This document shows, in pieces, positions 53,208 to 63,477 of a stretch of 64,000 bases of DNA. The translations under genes and the position numbers were made by a program. The first letter of the stretch is position 1; each line of letters opens with the position of its first letter. The notes below the pieces were generated by a model. That model was given only the letters and a program-made list of their open reading frames with translations, made no database searches and was not told the origin of the DNA. Source of the stretch: Candidatus Accumulibacter regalis (GTDB taxonomy: Bacteria; Pseudomonadota; Gammaproteobacteria; Burkholderiales; Rhodocyclaceae); NCBI GenBank assembly GCA_000585075.1, contig JEMY01000044.1, positions 101,446 through 165,445 of the forward strand, written 5' to 3'.

Positions 53208-53912
53208 GTGAAAATACTTGATCACCTGGAGGAATGGCTGATCACCTTTCTCATGGGGGCGGCAACGACGATCATCTTTCTTTCGGTCGCGCATCGCTAC
53301 GCGGCTGGTTACCAGATTCCGATCGTGCAGGACTGGCTGCTCTCGCTGAACTTCGGCTGGGCCCAGGAACTGTGCATCATCATGTTCGTGTGGATGGCCA
53401 AGTTCGGCGCGGCCTACGGTGTACGCACCGGTATCCACGTGGGTGTGGATGTGCTGATCAACAGCTTGAGCGAAGGAAGCCGCAGCAAGTTCATTGTCTT
53501 CGGGATGTTGTCCGGCGCGCTGTTTACCGGCGTGGTCGGCTCCCTCGGGGCGGCGTTCGTGTGGGACAACGGTGCCCACTACGCGATTTTTCAGTTTCTC
53601 GGCATGGACACCGCGGACATGTTCTCGGGGCCGACGACGCCCGATCTCGAGTGGCCCACCTGGGTTGTATACAGTGCCATTCCTCTGGGTTCGTCGCTGA
53701 TGTGTTTCCGCTTTCTGCAGGTCGCAGTGAGTTTCCTCAAGACCGGCGAGCTGCCACACCACGACCACGGCCATGTTGACGGCCTCGAAGAAGAAGAGAT
53801 TCCGGAGGAGGTGCAGACCCTTGCCGTGGAAGGCAAGCTGCATCCCCATGAGCGGACTCACGAGAAGCGGCATTCGGACGATCGCTCGGGCAACGGAGAC
53901 CAGAAACCATGA
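53208..53912 (+). CDS. dctQ: TRAP transporter small permease DctQ with His-rich tail
   Basis: GTG 53208 has GGGGGA upstream. The DctQ helices are clear (WLITFLMGAATTIIFLSVAH, FGWAQELCIIMFVWMAKFGA, RTGIHVGVDVLINSL, and a final SAIPLGSSLMCFRFLQVAVS). The C-terminal ~55 residues are cytoplasmic and rich in His and acidic residues (LPHHDHGHVDGLEEEEIPEE, HPHERTHEKRH), not typical of DctQ. It ends in a 4-bp overlap with dctM. Confidence 0.9.
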   Translation: MKILDHLEEWLITFLMGAATTIIFLSVAHRYAAGYQIPIVQDWLLSLNFGWAQELCIIMFVWMAKFGAAYGVRTGIHVGVDVLINSLSEGSRSKFIVFGMLSGALFTGVVGSLGAAFVWDNGAHYAIFQFLGMDTADMFSGPTTPDLEWPTWVVYSAIPLGSSLMCFRFLQVAVSFLKTGELPHHDHGHVDGLEEEEIPEEVQTLAVEGKLHPHERTHEKRHSDDRSGNGDQKP

Positions 53913-55192
53913 ACGCCATCATCATTTTCACGATTCTCCTGTGCCTGATGCTGACCGGCATGCCGATCTCGATTTCGCTCGGCCTGACGGTGCTCAGCTT
54001 CCTGTTCCTATTTACGCAAGTGCCCTTGGAAGCCGTCGCTCTCAAGCTGTTCACCGGGATCGAAAAGTTCGAGATCATGGCCATTCCGTTCTTTATCCTG
54101 GCCGGTAACTTCTTGACCCATGGCGGGGTGGCGCGACGAATGATCCGTTTCGCGACGAGCATGGTCGGACATTGGTTCGGCGGTCTCGGTCTGGCCGGCG
54201 TTCTCGCCTGCGCGCTGTTCGCGGCTGTCTCTGGCTCGTCGCCGGCGACCGTCGTGGCCATCGGCTCGATTCTGATGCCAGCCATGGTCAAGGCTGGTTT
54301 CCCGAAGAGATTCGGTGCCGGCGTCATCACCACGTCCGGGGCATTGGGCATTCTGATTCCCCCGTCGATCGTCATGGTCATGTATTCGGTCGCCACCAAC
54401 ACCTCGGTTGGCGCTCTGTTCATGGCCGGCGTGATTCCGGGTATCGCTCTGGCCATGGTCCTCGGTGGCGTGACCTGGTATCGGGCGAGGAGCAACAACT
54501 ACCCGCGCATGGCCAGGGCATCTTTCGCCGAGCGCCTGAAGGCGTTCCGCGAGTCAGCCTGGGGTCTGCTGTTGATCGTCATCGTCATGGGCGGTATCTA
54601 CAGCGGCATGTTCACGCCGACCGAGGCGGCGGCGATGAGCGCGGTTTATGCCTTCATAGTCGCCGTCTTTGTCTACAAGGATCTTTCGCTGAGTGACGTG
54701 CCGCGGGTCTTGCTCAACTCGGCCAATATGTCGGCGATGCTGCTCTACATTATCACCAACGCCGTGCTCTTCTCGTTCATCATGACCAACGAGAACATCC
54801 CGCAAACCCTCGCTGACTGGATGTTGGGTCACGGTCTGGGCGTGATCGCCTTCCTTCTGGCGGTCAACGTGATCCTGTTGCTGGCGGGCAACTTCATGGA
54901 GCCGTCGTCGATCGTGCTGATCTTTGCGCCGATCCTTTTCCCGGTCGCGATGAAGCTGGGAATTGATCCGGTGCACTTCGGGATTTTGATGGTGGTCAAC
55001 ATGGAAGTGGGCATGTGTCATCCGCCGGTCGGCCTCAACCTCTACGTTGCTTCGGGGATCACCAAGATGGGCATTACCGAGCTGACCATCGCGGTCTGGC
55101 CATGGCTGTTGTCGATGCTGGCTTTCCTTGTGCTGATCACCTATGTGCCGATCATCTCGACCTGGTTGCCGACGAGGCTGGGCATGATGTAA
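53909..55192 (+). CDS. dctM: TRAP transporter large permease DctM
   Basis: 427 residues, the normal DctM size, with the usual blocks: MLTGMPISISLGLTVLSFLF, VSGSSPATVVAIGSILMPAM, GALGILIPPSIVMVMYSVAT, IYSGMFTPTEAAAMSAVYAF and NMEVGMCHPPVGLNLYVASG. Its start overlaps the dctQ stop. It is the sodium-coupled membrane pore of the dicarboxylate system. Confidence 0.96.
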   Translation: MNAIIIFTILLCLMLTGMPISISLGLTVLSFLFLFTQVPLEAVALKLFTGIEKFEIMAIPFFILAGNFLTHGGVARRMIRFATSMVGHWFGGLGLAGVLACALFAAVSGSSPATVVAIGSILMPAMVKAGFPKRFGAGVITTSGALGILIPPSIVMVMYSVATNTSVGALFMAGVIPGIALAMVLGGVTWYRARSNNYPRMARASFAERLKAFRESAWGLLLIVIVMGGIYSGMFTPTEAAAMSAVYAFIVAVFVYKDLSLSDVPRVLLNSANMSAMLLYIITNAVLFSFIMTNENIPQTLADWMLGHGLGVIAFLLAVNVILLLAGNFMEPSSIVLIFAPILFPVAMKLGIDPVHFGILMVVNMEVGMCHPPVGLNLYVASGITKMGITELTIAVWPWLLSMLAFLVLITYVPIISTWLPTRLGMM

Positions 55193-55222
55193 GTGAGGCA
55201 ACGGCACTCGACGTCGGGTGCG

Positions 55223-55261
55223 GGCGCGCGTACAGGCAATCTGTACGCGCGCCATTTTCTT
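55223..55261 (+). terminator. Intrinsic terminator after dctM
   Basis: GGCGCGCGTACAG and CTGTACGCGCGCC form a perfect 13-bp stem around GCAAT, followed by ATTTTCTT. It separates the dctPQM operon from the extra dctP. Confidence 0.85.
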
Positions 55262-55381
55262 GATGGTGCTCCTTGTCATCGACCTCGCGGTGGTTGCTGG
55301 CGCTCGCAAGGGGTGTGGATCGCTGGTCGGCGATGGTCGTCGCGCTGCGCAAATCGTGGGCACGCGTGGCCAGGGCGGATG

Positions 55382-55396
55382 GCGGATTTCCACAAT
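55382..55396 (+). promoter_or_regulatory. Putative DctR operator ahead of the extra dctP
   Basis: GCGGATTTCCACAAT shares 13 consecutive bases with the site at 52012-52026 and lies 102 bases before the start codon, compared with 103 there. Confidence 0.5.
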
Positions 55397-55483
55397 ACTC
55401 AGCGCCCCTGCTTTTTGTCATGTTGACGTCGCCAGCAAGGTAATAGCCCGATTGCGGGACCGCTTCTGGAACGGAGGGACGAC

Positions 55484-56497
55484 ATGACATTTCGCGATCT
55501 GCTGTTTCGGTTGCTCGCTTGCTTGCTCTCGGCGGCGCCCTTTCCGGCGCAGGCGGAAAGCCCGATCGTTATCAAGTTCAGCCACGTCGTGGCTGAGGAT
55601 ACGCCGAAGGGCCTGGGCGCGGCGTTCTTTGCCAAGCGGGCCGCAGAGCTGACCAAAGGCCAAGTCAAGGTCGAGGTCTACCCCAACTCGACGCTGTACA
55701 AGGACAAGGAGGAACTCGAAGCGCTGCAACTCGGTGCCGTTCAGGTGGTGGCGCCGTCGCTGGCCAAGTTTGGCCTGCTGGGGGTCAGGGAGTTCGAGAT
55801 CTACGACCTGCCGTACATCTTCGACAGCTATGAAGAGTTGCATAAGGTAACGTTGGGGCCGATCGGCAAGAGTCTCTTCCGGAGGCTGGAGCCGAAGGGG
55901 ATAAGGGGGCTGGCCTACTGGGATAACGGCTTCAAGTCCTTTTCAGCAAACACGCCGATCCACATGCCCGATGAGCTGAAGGGCAAGAAGATGCGCATTC
56001 AGCCGTCCAAAGTGCTCGAAGCGCAAATGCTGGCGCTTAATGCTATCCCGCGCGTGATGGCGTTTTCGGAAGTCTACCAAGCCTTGAAGATGGGCATTGT
56101 CGATGGCACGGAAAACCCGATTTCCAACCTTTACACGCAGAAGATGTTCGAGGTCCAGTCGCACCTGACGCTGACCGAGCACGGTTACCTGGGTTACGCG
56201 GTGATCGTTGACAAGAAATTCTGGGAGGCCTTACCGACGGACATTCGCGGCCAGCTCGAAATGGCGATGAAGGAGGCTACCGACTACACCAACAGGATCG
56301 CCAAGGAAAAGAACGACAGCGATCTCGAAGCGCTGCGCAGGAGCGGCAAGATCGAGATCCACGTGCCCACGCCGGAGCAGCGCCGTGCGTTCAAGAAGGT
56401 TCTCGTTCCAGTGCACAAGGAGATGGCGTCGCGTATCGGCGACGACCTTCTGCAGTCGGTTTACCGGGAGACCGGTTTCGATCCGGCGAAGCTCTAG
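55484..56497 (+). CDS. Second TRAP substrate-binding protein DctP (paralogue)
   Basis: GGAGGGACGAC precedes ATG 55484. A signal peptide (LLACLLSAAPFPAQA-E) is followed by a DctP of the same 337-residue length and closely similar throughout to the one at 52115 (PIVIKFSHVVAEDTPKGLGA, KGKKMRIQPSKVLEAQMLAL, MGIVDGTENPISNLYTQ). It has no permease genes of its own and its own terminator-bounded promoter. It may share DctQM upstream with a different substrate preference. Tandem duplication is the likely origin. Confidence 0.93.
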   Translation: MTFRDLLFRLLACLLSAAPFPAQAESPIVIKFSHVVAEDTPKGLGAAFFAKRAAELTKGQVKVEVYPNSTLYKDKEELEALQLGAVQVVAPSLAKFGLLGVREFEIYDLPYIFDSYEELHKVTLGPIGKSLFRRLEPKGIRGLAYWDNGFKSFSANTPIHMPDELKGKKMRIQPSKVLEAQMLALNAIPRVMAFSEVYQALKMGIVDGTENPISNLYTQKMFEVQSHLTLTEHGYLGYAVIVDKKFWEALPTDIRGQLEMAMKEATDYTNRIAKEKNDSDLEALRRSGKIEIHVPTPEQRRAFKKVLVPVHKEMASRIGDDLLQSVYRETGFDPAKL

Positions 56498-56766
56498 AGC
56501 AAGCGTCGGAGGAGGTCGGAACCTGGCTCGTCGGTATTCCCCGCCCGGCCGGGCGTCACCGCGCTGAGCGCGGTGGTCGGCCGTGCCTCGTCTTGCTTCC
56601 CCTTTCATGGTCACCCTGGCGCGAAGGCTGCCATCATTCTCCGCCTGCGGAAGACGCTGCACGAACGTCGCGCACATCGCCTCGCTGCGCGGGCGGGAGC
56701 GGGCGGTAAAGGGGTGCCCGTGCCCGGCTTTTCGTTTCCCGCCAGTTCGGATTTGGACCCGGGTGT
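56498..56766. other. Intergenic region with hairpins before ndk
   Basis: A perfect 8-bp stem CACCGCGC-TGA-GCGCGGTG (56557-56575) follows the extra dctP and may end its transcript, although no T-run follows. No gene is supported up to the ndk promoter. Confidence 0.45.
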
Positions 56767-56775
56767 TGGTATAAT
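56767..56775 (+). promoter_or_regulatory. Extended -10 promoter of ndk
   Basis: TGGTATAAT matches the extended -10 consensus TGnTATAAT exactly. The -35 region is weak (TTCGGA). The start would be near 56782, about 65 bases before ndk. Confidence 0.6.
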
Positions 56776-56846
56776 GCGAGGTTGTGTTTCTAGCGATATG
56801 ATTTGCTGTTGTTTTTATTGACCTATTTCCGTTTGGAGAATCATTC

Positions 56847-57275
56847 ATGGGCATCGAACGTACTCTTTCCATCATCAAGCCAGACGCCGTCGCCAAGAAC
56901 GTGATCGGCAAGATCTACTCCCGCTTTGAAACCAATGGCTTGACGGTAATTGCCGCCAAGATGGCCTGGCTGTCACCCCAGGAGGCGGGCGCCTTCTACG
57001 CGGTCCATAAGGAGCGTCCGTTCTTCAAGGATCTGGTCGCGTTCATGATCTCCGGACCGGTGATGGTGCAAGTGCTCGAAGGCGAGAGCGCGATTGCCAA
57101 GAATCGCGAGCTGATGGGCGCAACCGACCCGAAGAAGGCCGAGGCAGGAACGATTCGTGCCGATTTCGCCGAATCCATCGACGCCAACGCCGTGCATGGT
57201 TCCGATGGCGAAGAGACGGCGAAGAACGAAATCGCCTTCTTCTTCCCGGCCATGTCCGTCTATTCGGGCCGCTAG
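56847..57275 (+). CDS. ndk: Nucleoside diphosphate kinase
   Basis: 142 residues: [59 protein letters not shown] and active-site His in [17 protein letters not shown] precedes the ATG. It balances nucleoside triphosphate pools. It heads the ndk-rlmN-pilW-rodZ-ispG-hisS-yfgM-bamB run common in betaproteobacteria. Confidence 0.97.
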   Translation: MGIERTLSIIKPDAVAKNVIGKIYSRFETNGLTVIAAKMAWLSPQEAGAFYAVHKERPFFKDLVAFMISGPVMVQVLEGESAIAKNRELMGATDPKKAEAGTIRADFAESIDANAVHGSDGEETAKNEIAFFFPAMSVYSGR

Positions 57276-57297
57276 GTCGCGCTCCGCTGCTGGCAAG

Positions 57298-58413
57298 ATG
57301 ATCAATCTGCTCGATCTTGATGCCGCTGGCCTGACGGCCTTCTTCTCCGGGCACGGCGAAAAGCCTTTTCGTGCCCGGCAGGTGCTGCGCTGGATGCATC
57401 GTTTCGGGCAGGCTGATTTTGACGCCATGAGCGACATCGCCCGAAGCCTGCGCGAGAAGCTCAAGACGCTGGCCTTGGTGGCACCTCCGACGGTGGTTGC
57501 CGACCGCCTCGCCGAAGACGGTACGCGCAAGTTTCTCTTCGACGTGGGCGGCGGTAACGCCGTCGAGGCGGTGTTCATTCCCGAGGACGACCGCGGCACG
57601 CTGTGTGTCTCGACGCAGGCCGGCTGTGCGCTCGATTGTTCGTTCTGTTCTACCGGCAAGCAGGGTTTCAACCGCAACCTGACGGTGGCGGAGATCGTCG
57701 GTCAGCTGTGGCAGGTGCGCCATGCGCTTGGCGCTTACCAGCCGGCAGCAGCAGGTGTCGAGCGGGTGGTCAGCAACGTTGTGCTGATGGGCATGGGTGA
57801 GCCGCTGGCCAACCTCGACAATACCGTGATGGCCTTGCGTCTGCTCCTCGACGATAATGCCTATGGCCTGTCGCGCCGCCGGGTCACGGTTTCCACCTCG
57901 GGCCTGGTACCGGCGATGGACCGTTTGCGCGACGAGTGTCCAGTGGCCCTGGCGGTGTCCCTGCATGCGCCGAATGACCGCTTGCGCGATGAGTTGGTGC
58001 CGATCAACCGGAAATACCCCTTGCAAGAACTGATGGCGGCATGCCGCCGCTACCTGGAAAAGGCGCCGCGTGATTTCGTCACCTTCGAGTATGTGATGCT
58101 GGACGGCATCAACGACTCCGAAGCGCACGCCCGCGAGGTGCTGGCGCTGACCCGGGACGTCTCCTGCAAGTTCAACCTGATCCCCTTCAACCCGTTTCCG
58201 GGTACGTCCTATCGCCGCTCGCCAGCGCCGCGGATACGCCGTTTCGCCGAGCTTCTGATGGCCTCGGGCGTGGTGACCACGACGCGCAAAACGCGCGGTG
58301 ACGACATCGATGCCGCCTGCGGTCAGCTCGCCGGACAGGTTCTCGACCGCACGCAGCGCACGGCACGGCGCAGCTTCGTTGTCCACCAACAGCGTCAGGA
58401 GGCTTGTGGATGA
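57298..58413 (+). CDS. rlmN: 23S rRNA (A2503-C2)/tRNA (A37-C2) methyltransferase RlmN
   Basis: ATG 57298 ([20 protein letters not shown]). Radical SAM motif CALDCSFC uses Cys110, Cys114 and Cys117; [11 protein letters not shown] and the C-terminal [17 protein letters not shown] carry the remaining conserved residues, including the methyl-carrying Cys. 371 residues. It methylates C2 of A2503 and tRNA A37. Confidence 0.96.
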   Translation: MINLLDLDAAGLTAFFSGHGEKPFRARQVLRWMHRFGQADFDAMSDIARSLREKLKTLALVAPPTVVADRLAEDGTRKFLFDVGGGNAVEAVFIPEDDRGTLCVSTQAGCALDCSFCSTGKQGFNRNLTVAEIVGQLWQVRHALGAYQPAAAGVERVVSNVVLMGMGEPLANLDNTVMALRLLLDDNAYGLSRRRVTVSTSGLVPAMDRLRDECPVALAVSLHAPNDRLRDELVPINRKYPLQELMAACRRYLEKAPRDFVTFEYVMLDGINDSEAHAREVLALTRDVSCKFNLIPFNPFPGTSYRRSPAPRIRRFAELLMASGVVTTTRKTRGDDIDAACGQLAGQVLDRTQRTARRSFVVHQQRQEACG

Positions 58414-59222
58414 GGCGAGCCGTCCTCGGGCTCATCGCCTTGTTGAGTGTGAGTGCCTGTTCGTCGGGACTCTTCTCGTCTTCGCCAGCCACGACGACGC
58501 AGAAGGCGGCTGAGGAGGAGCCGGACTCGCGACGTCCGACGCCGCCGCGCGACAAGCGCACGCGTGCCAAACTGCATACCGAGTTGGGCTCGCTCTATCT
58601 GCAGAAGCAGAACTATTCGGTGGCACTCGAAGAGCTGACCATGGCTATCGTCGTCGATCCGGACTACGCGCCGGCCCATGGTGCGCGCGGACTGGTGCTC
58701 TACAATATCCGCGAGATGGCGCTTGCCGACCGGGACTTTCAACAGGCCCTGAATCTTGACCCCAACGATCCCGAGCTGAACAATAACTATGGCTGGTTTC
58801 TCTGTCAGGTTGGCAGGGAGAGGGAAGCGATGCCGTACCTGCAACGAGCGATGAAGAACGCCTTGTACGAGACGCCGGATCGGGCCTATCTGAATGCGGG
58901 CGCCTGTCAGGTGAAGCTCGGCGATCTGGATGCCGCCGAGGGTTTCGTGCAGCACAGCCTGCTGATCCGGCCGAACAATGCGCAGGCGTTGCTGCAGCTC
59001 GCAGAAATCAATTACCGCCGCGGTCAGCTGGAGCTTGCCAGTCAGCAGCTTTCGGATCTGCTGCGCAAGGCGGAGCCAAATGCCGAGGCGCTCTGGTTGG
59101 TCGTGCGGGTGGAGCGGAAGCGGGGCGATCGCCTGGCTGAAGCCCGCTATAGCGCCCAGTTGAAGCGAAAATTCCCGCTTTCACCCGAGGCTCAGGAACT
59201 GCTGAAAGGCAACTTCGAATGA
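58410..59222 (+). CDS. pilW: Type IV pilus biogenesis lipoprotein PilW/PilF (TPR)
   Basis: ATG 58410 overlaps the rlmN stop, with AGGAGG upstream. Lipoprotein signal with Cys17 ([10 protein letters not shown]). TPR repeats from about residue 50: [60 protein letters not shown], and more. PilW/PilF assists secretin (PilQ) assembly in the outer membrane. Its position between rlmN and rodZ is the usual one. Confidence 0.93.
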   Translation: MRRAVLGLIALLSVSACSSGLFSSSPATTTQKAAEEEPDSRRPTPPRDKRTRAKLHTELGSLYLQKQNYSVALEELTMAIVVDPDYAPAHGARGLVLYNIREMALADRDFQQALNLDPNDPELNNNYGWFLCQVGREREAMPYLQRAMKNALYETPDRAYLNAGACQVKLGDLDAAEGFVQHSLLIRPNNAQALLQLAEINYRRGQLELASQQLSDLLRKAEPNAEALWLVVRVERKRGDRLAEARYSAQLKRKFPLSPEAQELLKGNFE

Positions 59223-60229
59223 GTGAACAATCTGTGTTTTCCAATAGTAGCGAGGCGAGTTTGCCCGCAGTGAATTCCTCCCGGGAGTTGTTGGCTGACG
59301 CCGGTGGCGTCGGTCAACAACTGCGCTCTGCGCGCGAAGCCAGAAATATTACCCTGGCCGAGGCGGCCCAGTCCCTGAAACTGGCGCCCAGGCAGGTGGC
59401 GGCGATCGAAAGCGAGGACTGGGCATCGTTGCCCGGCAACACGATGATTCGCGGTTTCGTCCGCAATTACGCGCGAGTGCTCAATCTGGACGCCGATGCG
59501 CTGATGCGCGCGCTCGATGCGACACGCATGCAGCGGACCCTGCAACTGGAGGCGTCCGCGGGAACCAGTTCGCACCTGCCGCAGGCCAGCAACCAGGCTG
59601 AAAGACGTGACTATCTGGCAGTCATCGGGGGGCTGGTGCTGCTGGTCCTGGCACTGCTGGCGTATTTCTATGTTCCGCAGAACTTCTGGCAGGAGCAGTT
59701 GGCGGCGCTCACGGGTAGCGAGCCTTCGCAAACTGCTGCCGAGGCGCAGACCGTGGTTAGTGAGCCTGCCGCGACACCCTCGGCACCGGTGACGGTGGTT
59801 GGCACAGTTGCCCCGACCGAAGGGAGTGCTGTGGCGAAGCTGACAGCCCCCCCCGTGCCAAGCGCGACGGCACCTGCTGGGCCGGCACCCGCGGTTGTAG
59901 CGCCCGCTGCGGTGAAGCCCGACGGCAAGCAGGAAGCCACGCCGGCGGCCACGCTGGAGACGGCAACGGAAGCCAAGAAGGAAGCCAAGGCGGCGGACGT
60001 CCTCAAGCTCAGTTTCACCCAGGCGGCTTGGGTAGAGGTGCGTGATGCGGCTGGCGAAGTCGTCGCTTTCGGCGTCAAGCCGGCGAACAGTCAGCAGGAA
60101 ATCAAGGGGCAGCCGCCGTTCTCGCTTGTCCTCGGCAACGCCAGGTACGTGACGGTGGAGTACAAAGGCAAGCCTGTCGATCTCGAACCGCACACCACCA
60201 AGGGCGTGGCGCGGCTCTCGGTCAAATGA
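59219..60229 (+). CDS. rodZ: Cytoskeleton protein RodZ
   Basis: 336 residues. An N-terminal helix-turn-helix ([35 protein letters not shown]) binds MreB; one membrane span ([16 protein letters not shown], about 141-156); a Pro/Ala linker of about 100 residues; and a DUF4115 beta domain ([20 protein letters not shown]). It couples MreB to the cell-wall machinery. It overlaps pilW by 4 bp. Confidence 0.93.
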   Translation: MSEQSVFSNSSEASLPAVNSSRELLADAGGVGQQLRSAREARNITLAEAAQSLKLAPRQVAAIESEDWASLPGNTMIRGFVRNYARVLNLDADALMRALDATRMQRTLQLEASAGTSSHLPQASNQAERRDYLAVIGGLVLLVLALLAYFYVPQNFWQEQLAALTGSEPSQTAAEAQTVVSEPAATPSAPVTVVGTVAPTEGSAVAKLTAPPVPSATAPAGPAPAVVAPAAVKPDGKQEATPAATLETATEAKKEAKAADVLKLSFTQAAWVEVRDAAGEVVAFGVKPANSQQEIKGQPPFSLVLGNARYVTVEYKGKPVDLEPHTTKGVARLSVK

Positions 60230-60254
60230 CGATCTGGCAAGCGGTGGTCCCGCT

Positions 60255-61499
60255 GTGAGCAATTCGCTGTCCGCGATGGCGCGGCGACGGACGCGCGCCG
60301 TCCGCGTTGGCCCGGTTACCGTCGGCGGTGACTCGCCGGTGGTCGTCCAGTCGATGACCAATACCGATACCGTAGACGTCGTGCGCACCGCGATCCAGTG
60401 TGCCGAACTGGCGGGCGCCGGGTCGGAACTGGTGCGGATTACGGTCAATACACCCGAGGCTGCCGCCGCGGTGCCGGCGATTTGCGCGCAGCTCGAGCGG
60501 ATGGGTGTCGCTGTGCCGCTGATCGGCGACTTTCACTATAACGGTCACCGCCTGCTTGCGGAGCAGCCCGACTGCGCCCGCCTCCTGGCCAAATATCGGA
60601 TCAATCCGGGCAATGTCGGTCATGGCCGGAAGCGTGACGAGCAGTTCGCGCAGATGATCGAGACCGCCTGTCGCTACGACAAGCCGGTGCGCATCGGTGT
60701 GAACTGGGGCAGTCTCGATCAGGATCTGCTGGCGCGGATCATGGACCAGAATGCTCGCCGTGCCGAGCCGCGTGATGCCATCGAGGTGATGCGCGAGGCA
60801 ATGGTGGCCTCGGCGCTGGAGTCGGCCGCGCGCGCCGAAGCCATCGGTCTGCCGGGTGACCGGATCATCCTCTCGTGCAAGGTGTCGGGCGTCCAGGACC
60901 TGGTCGCCATCTATCGCGCGCTGTCGCAGCGTTGCGATTATCCCTTGCATCTCGGCTTGACCGAGGCCGGTATGGGTTCCAAAGGCATCGTCGCGTCTAC
61001 CGCGGCGATGGCGGTTCTGCTCCAGGAGGGCATCGGCGATACCATCCGCGTTTCCTTGACCCCGGAGCCTGGCGGCAAGCGCACGCAGGAGGTGATCGTC
61101 GCCCAGGAAATGCTGCAGACCATGGGTCTGCGGGCTTTCAGCCCGATGGTCGTCGCCTGTCCTGGTTGCGGCCGTACGACCAGCAGCTTTTTTCAGGAGT
61201 TGGCGCAGTCGATCCAGGAGCACGTCCGCGAACGCATGCCGCACTGGCGCGGCGAGTATGACGGCGTCGAAAACATGACCCTGGCGGTGATGGGCTGCGT
61301 GGTCAACGGGCCGGGCGAGAGCAAGCATGCCAACATCGGCATCAGCCTGCCCGGCACCGGAGAAACGCCGGCAGCGCCAGTATTCGAGGACGGGGCCAAG
61401 ACGGTTACCTTGCGCGGCGAGCATATTGCCGCCGAGTTCACCGCCATTGTCGATGCCTACGTGGCACGCAGCTACCAGAGGAAGTGTGTCGCGAAATGA
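60255..61499 (+). CDS. ispG: 4-hydroxy-3-methylbut-2-enyl diphosphate synthase IspG
   Basis: 414 residues: [74 protein letters not shown], and iron-sulfur ligands in ACPGCGRT and [10 protein letters not shown]. It makes HMBPP from MEcPP in the MEP isoprenoid pathway. GTG 60255 is used; ATG 60276 is possible. It overlaps hisS by 4 bp. Confidence 0.96.
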   Translation: MSNSLSAMARRRTRAVRVGPVTVGGDSPVVVQSMTNTDTVDVVRTAIQCAELAGAGSELVRITVNTPEAAAAVPAICAQLERMGVAVPLIGDFHYNGHRLLAEQPDCARLLAKYRINPGNVGHGRKRDEQFAQMIETACRYDKPVRIGVNWGSLDQDLLARIMDQNARRAEPRDAIEVMREAMVASALESAARAEAIGLPGDRIILSCKVSGVQDLVAIYRALSQRCDYPLHLGLTEAGMGSKGIVASTAAMAVLLQEGIGDTIRVSLTPEPGGKRTQEVIVAQEMLQTMGLRAFSPMVVACPGCGRTTSSFFQELAQSIQEHVRERMPHWRGEYDGVENMTLAVMGCVVNGPGESKHANIGISLPGTGETPAAPVFEDGAKTVTLRGEHIAAEFTAIVDAYVARSYQRKCVAK

Positions 61500-62794
61500 T
61501 CAGTCAGAAGATTCAGTCCGTTCGCGGCATGAACGACATCCTTCCGGACGAGGCCGAATTCTGGGACCTGTTCGACGAGACCATCCGTTCGTGGCTGAAG
61601 AGCTACGGCTATCGTCCGTTGCGCCTGCCGATCGTCGAGCCGACGCCACTCTTCAAGCGCGCCATCGGCGAAGTCACCGACATCGTCGAGAAGGAGATGT
61701 ATTCGTTTGTTGACAGTCTCAATGGCGAGCCGCTGACGCTGCGTCCGGAGGGAACAGCGGGCTGCGTGCGTGCTGTCATTGAGCACAATCTGATTGCCCA
61801 GCAGCCACAGCGCCTGTACTACATGGGTCCGATGTTTCGTCACGAAAGGCCACAGAAAGGCCGCTATCGCCAGTTTCACCAGGTCGGCGTCGAAGCACTG
61901 GGGTTTCCCGGACCGGACATCGACGCCGAGCAGATCCTTATGGGCGCTCGCCTGTGGGATGATCTTGGGCTTGACGGCATCAGCCTGCAACTCAACACCC
62001 TGGGACAGTTTGCCGAGCGGGCCAGCCATCGTGCCGAACTGATCACCTATTTCGAGCGGCACAGCGAGTCACTCGACGCCGACGCCACGAGGCGCCTGCA
62101 CAGCAACCCCTTGCGCATCCTCGACAGCAAGAACCCCGCGCTGGAGGAACTGATTCATGGTGCGCCGAAGCTGATCGATTACCTGGGTGCCGAGTCGATG
62201 GCTCACTTTGAAGGCGTGCAGAGGGTCCTGCGCGATGCCGGGCTGCCGTTCGAGATCAACCCGCGCCTGGTGCGCGGACTCGACTACTATAATCTGACGG
62301 TTTTCGAGTGGGTGACCGATCGCCTGGGGGCGCAGGGGACGGTCTGCGCCGGTGGTCGCTACGATGGTCTGGTGCAGCAGTTGGGTGGCAAGCCGGCGCC
62401 GGCCTGCGGTTTCGCGATGGGAGTCGAGCGCTTGATTTCGCTGATTCGCGACGCCGGGGGCGAGGTCAGGGCGGCGGCAGTCGATGTGTACCTCGTGCAC
62501 CAGGGTATTGCGGCGTCGCGTCTGGCGGCTCGGGTTGCCGAGGGTTTGCGTGACCGCGGTATCGATGTGCTTTTTCACTGCGGTGGCGGCAGTTTCAAGT
62601 CGCAGATGAAGAAGGCCGATGCATCGGGTGCCGGCTTTGCAGTGATTGTCGGCGACGACGAGGCCGCGGCCGGCGCGGTGACGCTCAAGCCACTGCGTGC
62701 GACCGGCGAACAGCCGAACCCACAAAAGCGGGTCAGCGTCGATGCTGTCGCCGACGAAATCATGAGTTCTATTTTGGATTGGGACGAAACGTAA
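61496..62794 (+). CDS. hisS: Histidyl-tRNA synthetase
   Basis: ATG 61496 ([20 protein letters not shown]) overlaps the ispG stop. Class II motifs: [19 protein letters not shown] and [13 protein letters not shown] (motif 1/2 region), [20 protein letters not shown] (motif 2), the HisA motif [15 protein letters not shown] and [15 protein letters not shown], and motif 3 [13 protein letters not shown]-terminal anticodon-binding domain completes it. Confidence 0.97.
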   Translation: MISQKIQSVRGMNDILPDEAEFWDLFDETIRSWLKSYGYRPLRLPIVEPTPLFKRAIGEVTDIVEKEMYSFVDSLNGEPLTLRPEGTAGCVRAVIEHNLIAQQPQRLYYMGPMFRHERPQKGRYRQFHQVGVEALGFPGPDIDAEQILMGARLWDDLGLDGISLQLNTLGQFAERASHRAELITYFERHSESLDADATRRLHSNPLRILDSKNPALEELIHGAPKLIDYLGAESMAHFEGVQRVLRDAGLPFEINPRLVRGLDYYNLTVFEWVTDRLGAQGTVCAGGRYDGLVQQLGGKPAPACGFAMGVERLISLIRDAGGEVRAAAVDVYLVHQGIAASRLAARVAEGLRDRGIDVLFHCGGGSFKSQMKKADASGAGFAVIVGDDEAAAGAVTLKPLRATGEQPNPQKRVSVDAVADEIMSSILDWDET

Positions 62795-63477
62795 TGGCTA
62801 CCTATGACCTCGAAGAACAGGAACAGATCGCCGAGATCAAGGCCTGGTGGAAACAGTATGGCAATCTGGTGGTGGCCATCGTCACCGCAGCTTCGATCGG
62901 GGTTATCGCCTGGCAAGGCTGGAACTGGTATCAACGCGGTCAGGCGGCCAAGGCGTCGATGGTCTACGGAGTCCTGCAGAAAGCGGTCGCTGATCAGGAC
63001 CTACAGCGGGTCAAGGCGGCGAGCGGTGAACTGCTGGAGAAGTTCGGAGGCACGGCTTACGCGCCGTTGGCTGCACTGTCAGCGGCGAAGGTGATGTTCG
63101 ACGCGGGGGATGCGAAAACTGCCAAGTTGCAGCTACTGTGGGTGGTCGACCACGGCGAGCATGAGCTGCGCGATCTGGCACGTTTGCGGGTGGCGGCGGT
63201 GCTCCTTGATGAAAAGGCCTACGATGAAGCGCTGCGCCAACTCGAAGGGGGGGCCGGCGCCGGCTTCTCGACCCTGTACCTGAACATGCGGGGTGACCTG
63301 TTCAGCGCTCAGGGCAAGAAAAGCGAGGCCCGTGAAGCCTATCAGGGCGCCCTGGCCAGACTCGATCAGGGTGACGCTGGCGGCAAGGGGAAAAATACCC
63401 TGCAGGCGTCGCAGGCCAACGCCGCCTACCGCGAAGTGCTGCAGCTGAAGCTCGATGCACTCGGGGAGGGCAGCTGA
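62794..63477 (+). CDS. yfgM: YfgM-type membrane-anchored TPR protein
   Basis: ATG 62794 ([20 protein letters not shown]) shares one base with the hisS stop. One membrane helix (NLVVAIVTAASIGVIAWQGW, about 23-42) anchors a periplasmic TPR-like domain (DUF2133): GGTAYAPLAALSAAKVMFDA, AAVLLDEKAYDEALRQLEGG. E. coli YfgM links the Sec translocon to periplasmic chaperones and is also encoded just before bamB. Confidence 0.9.
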   Translation: MATYDLEEQEQIAEIKAWWKQYGNLVVAIVTAASIGVIAWQGWNWYQRGQAAKASMVYGVLQKAVADQDLQRVKAASGELLEKFGGTAYAPLAALSAAKVMFDAGDAKTAKLQLLWVVDHGEHELRDLARLRVAAVLLDEKAYDEALRQLEGGAGAGFSTLYLNMRGDLFSAQGKKSEAREAYQGALARLDQGDAGGKGKNTLQASQANAAYREVLQLKLDALGEGS

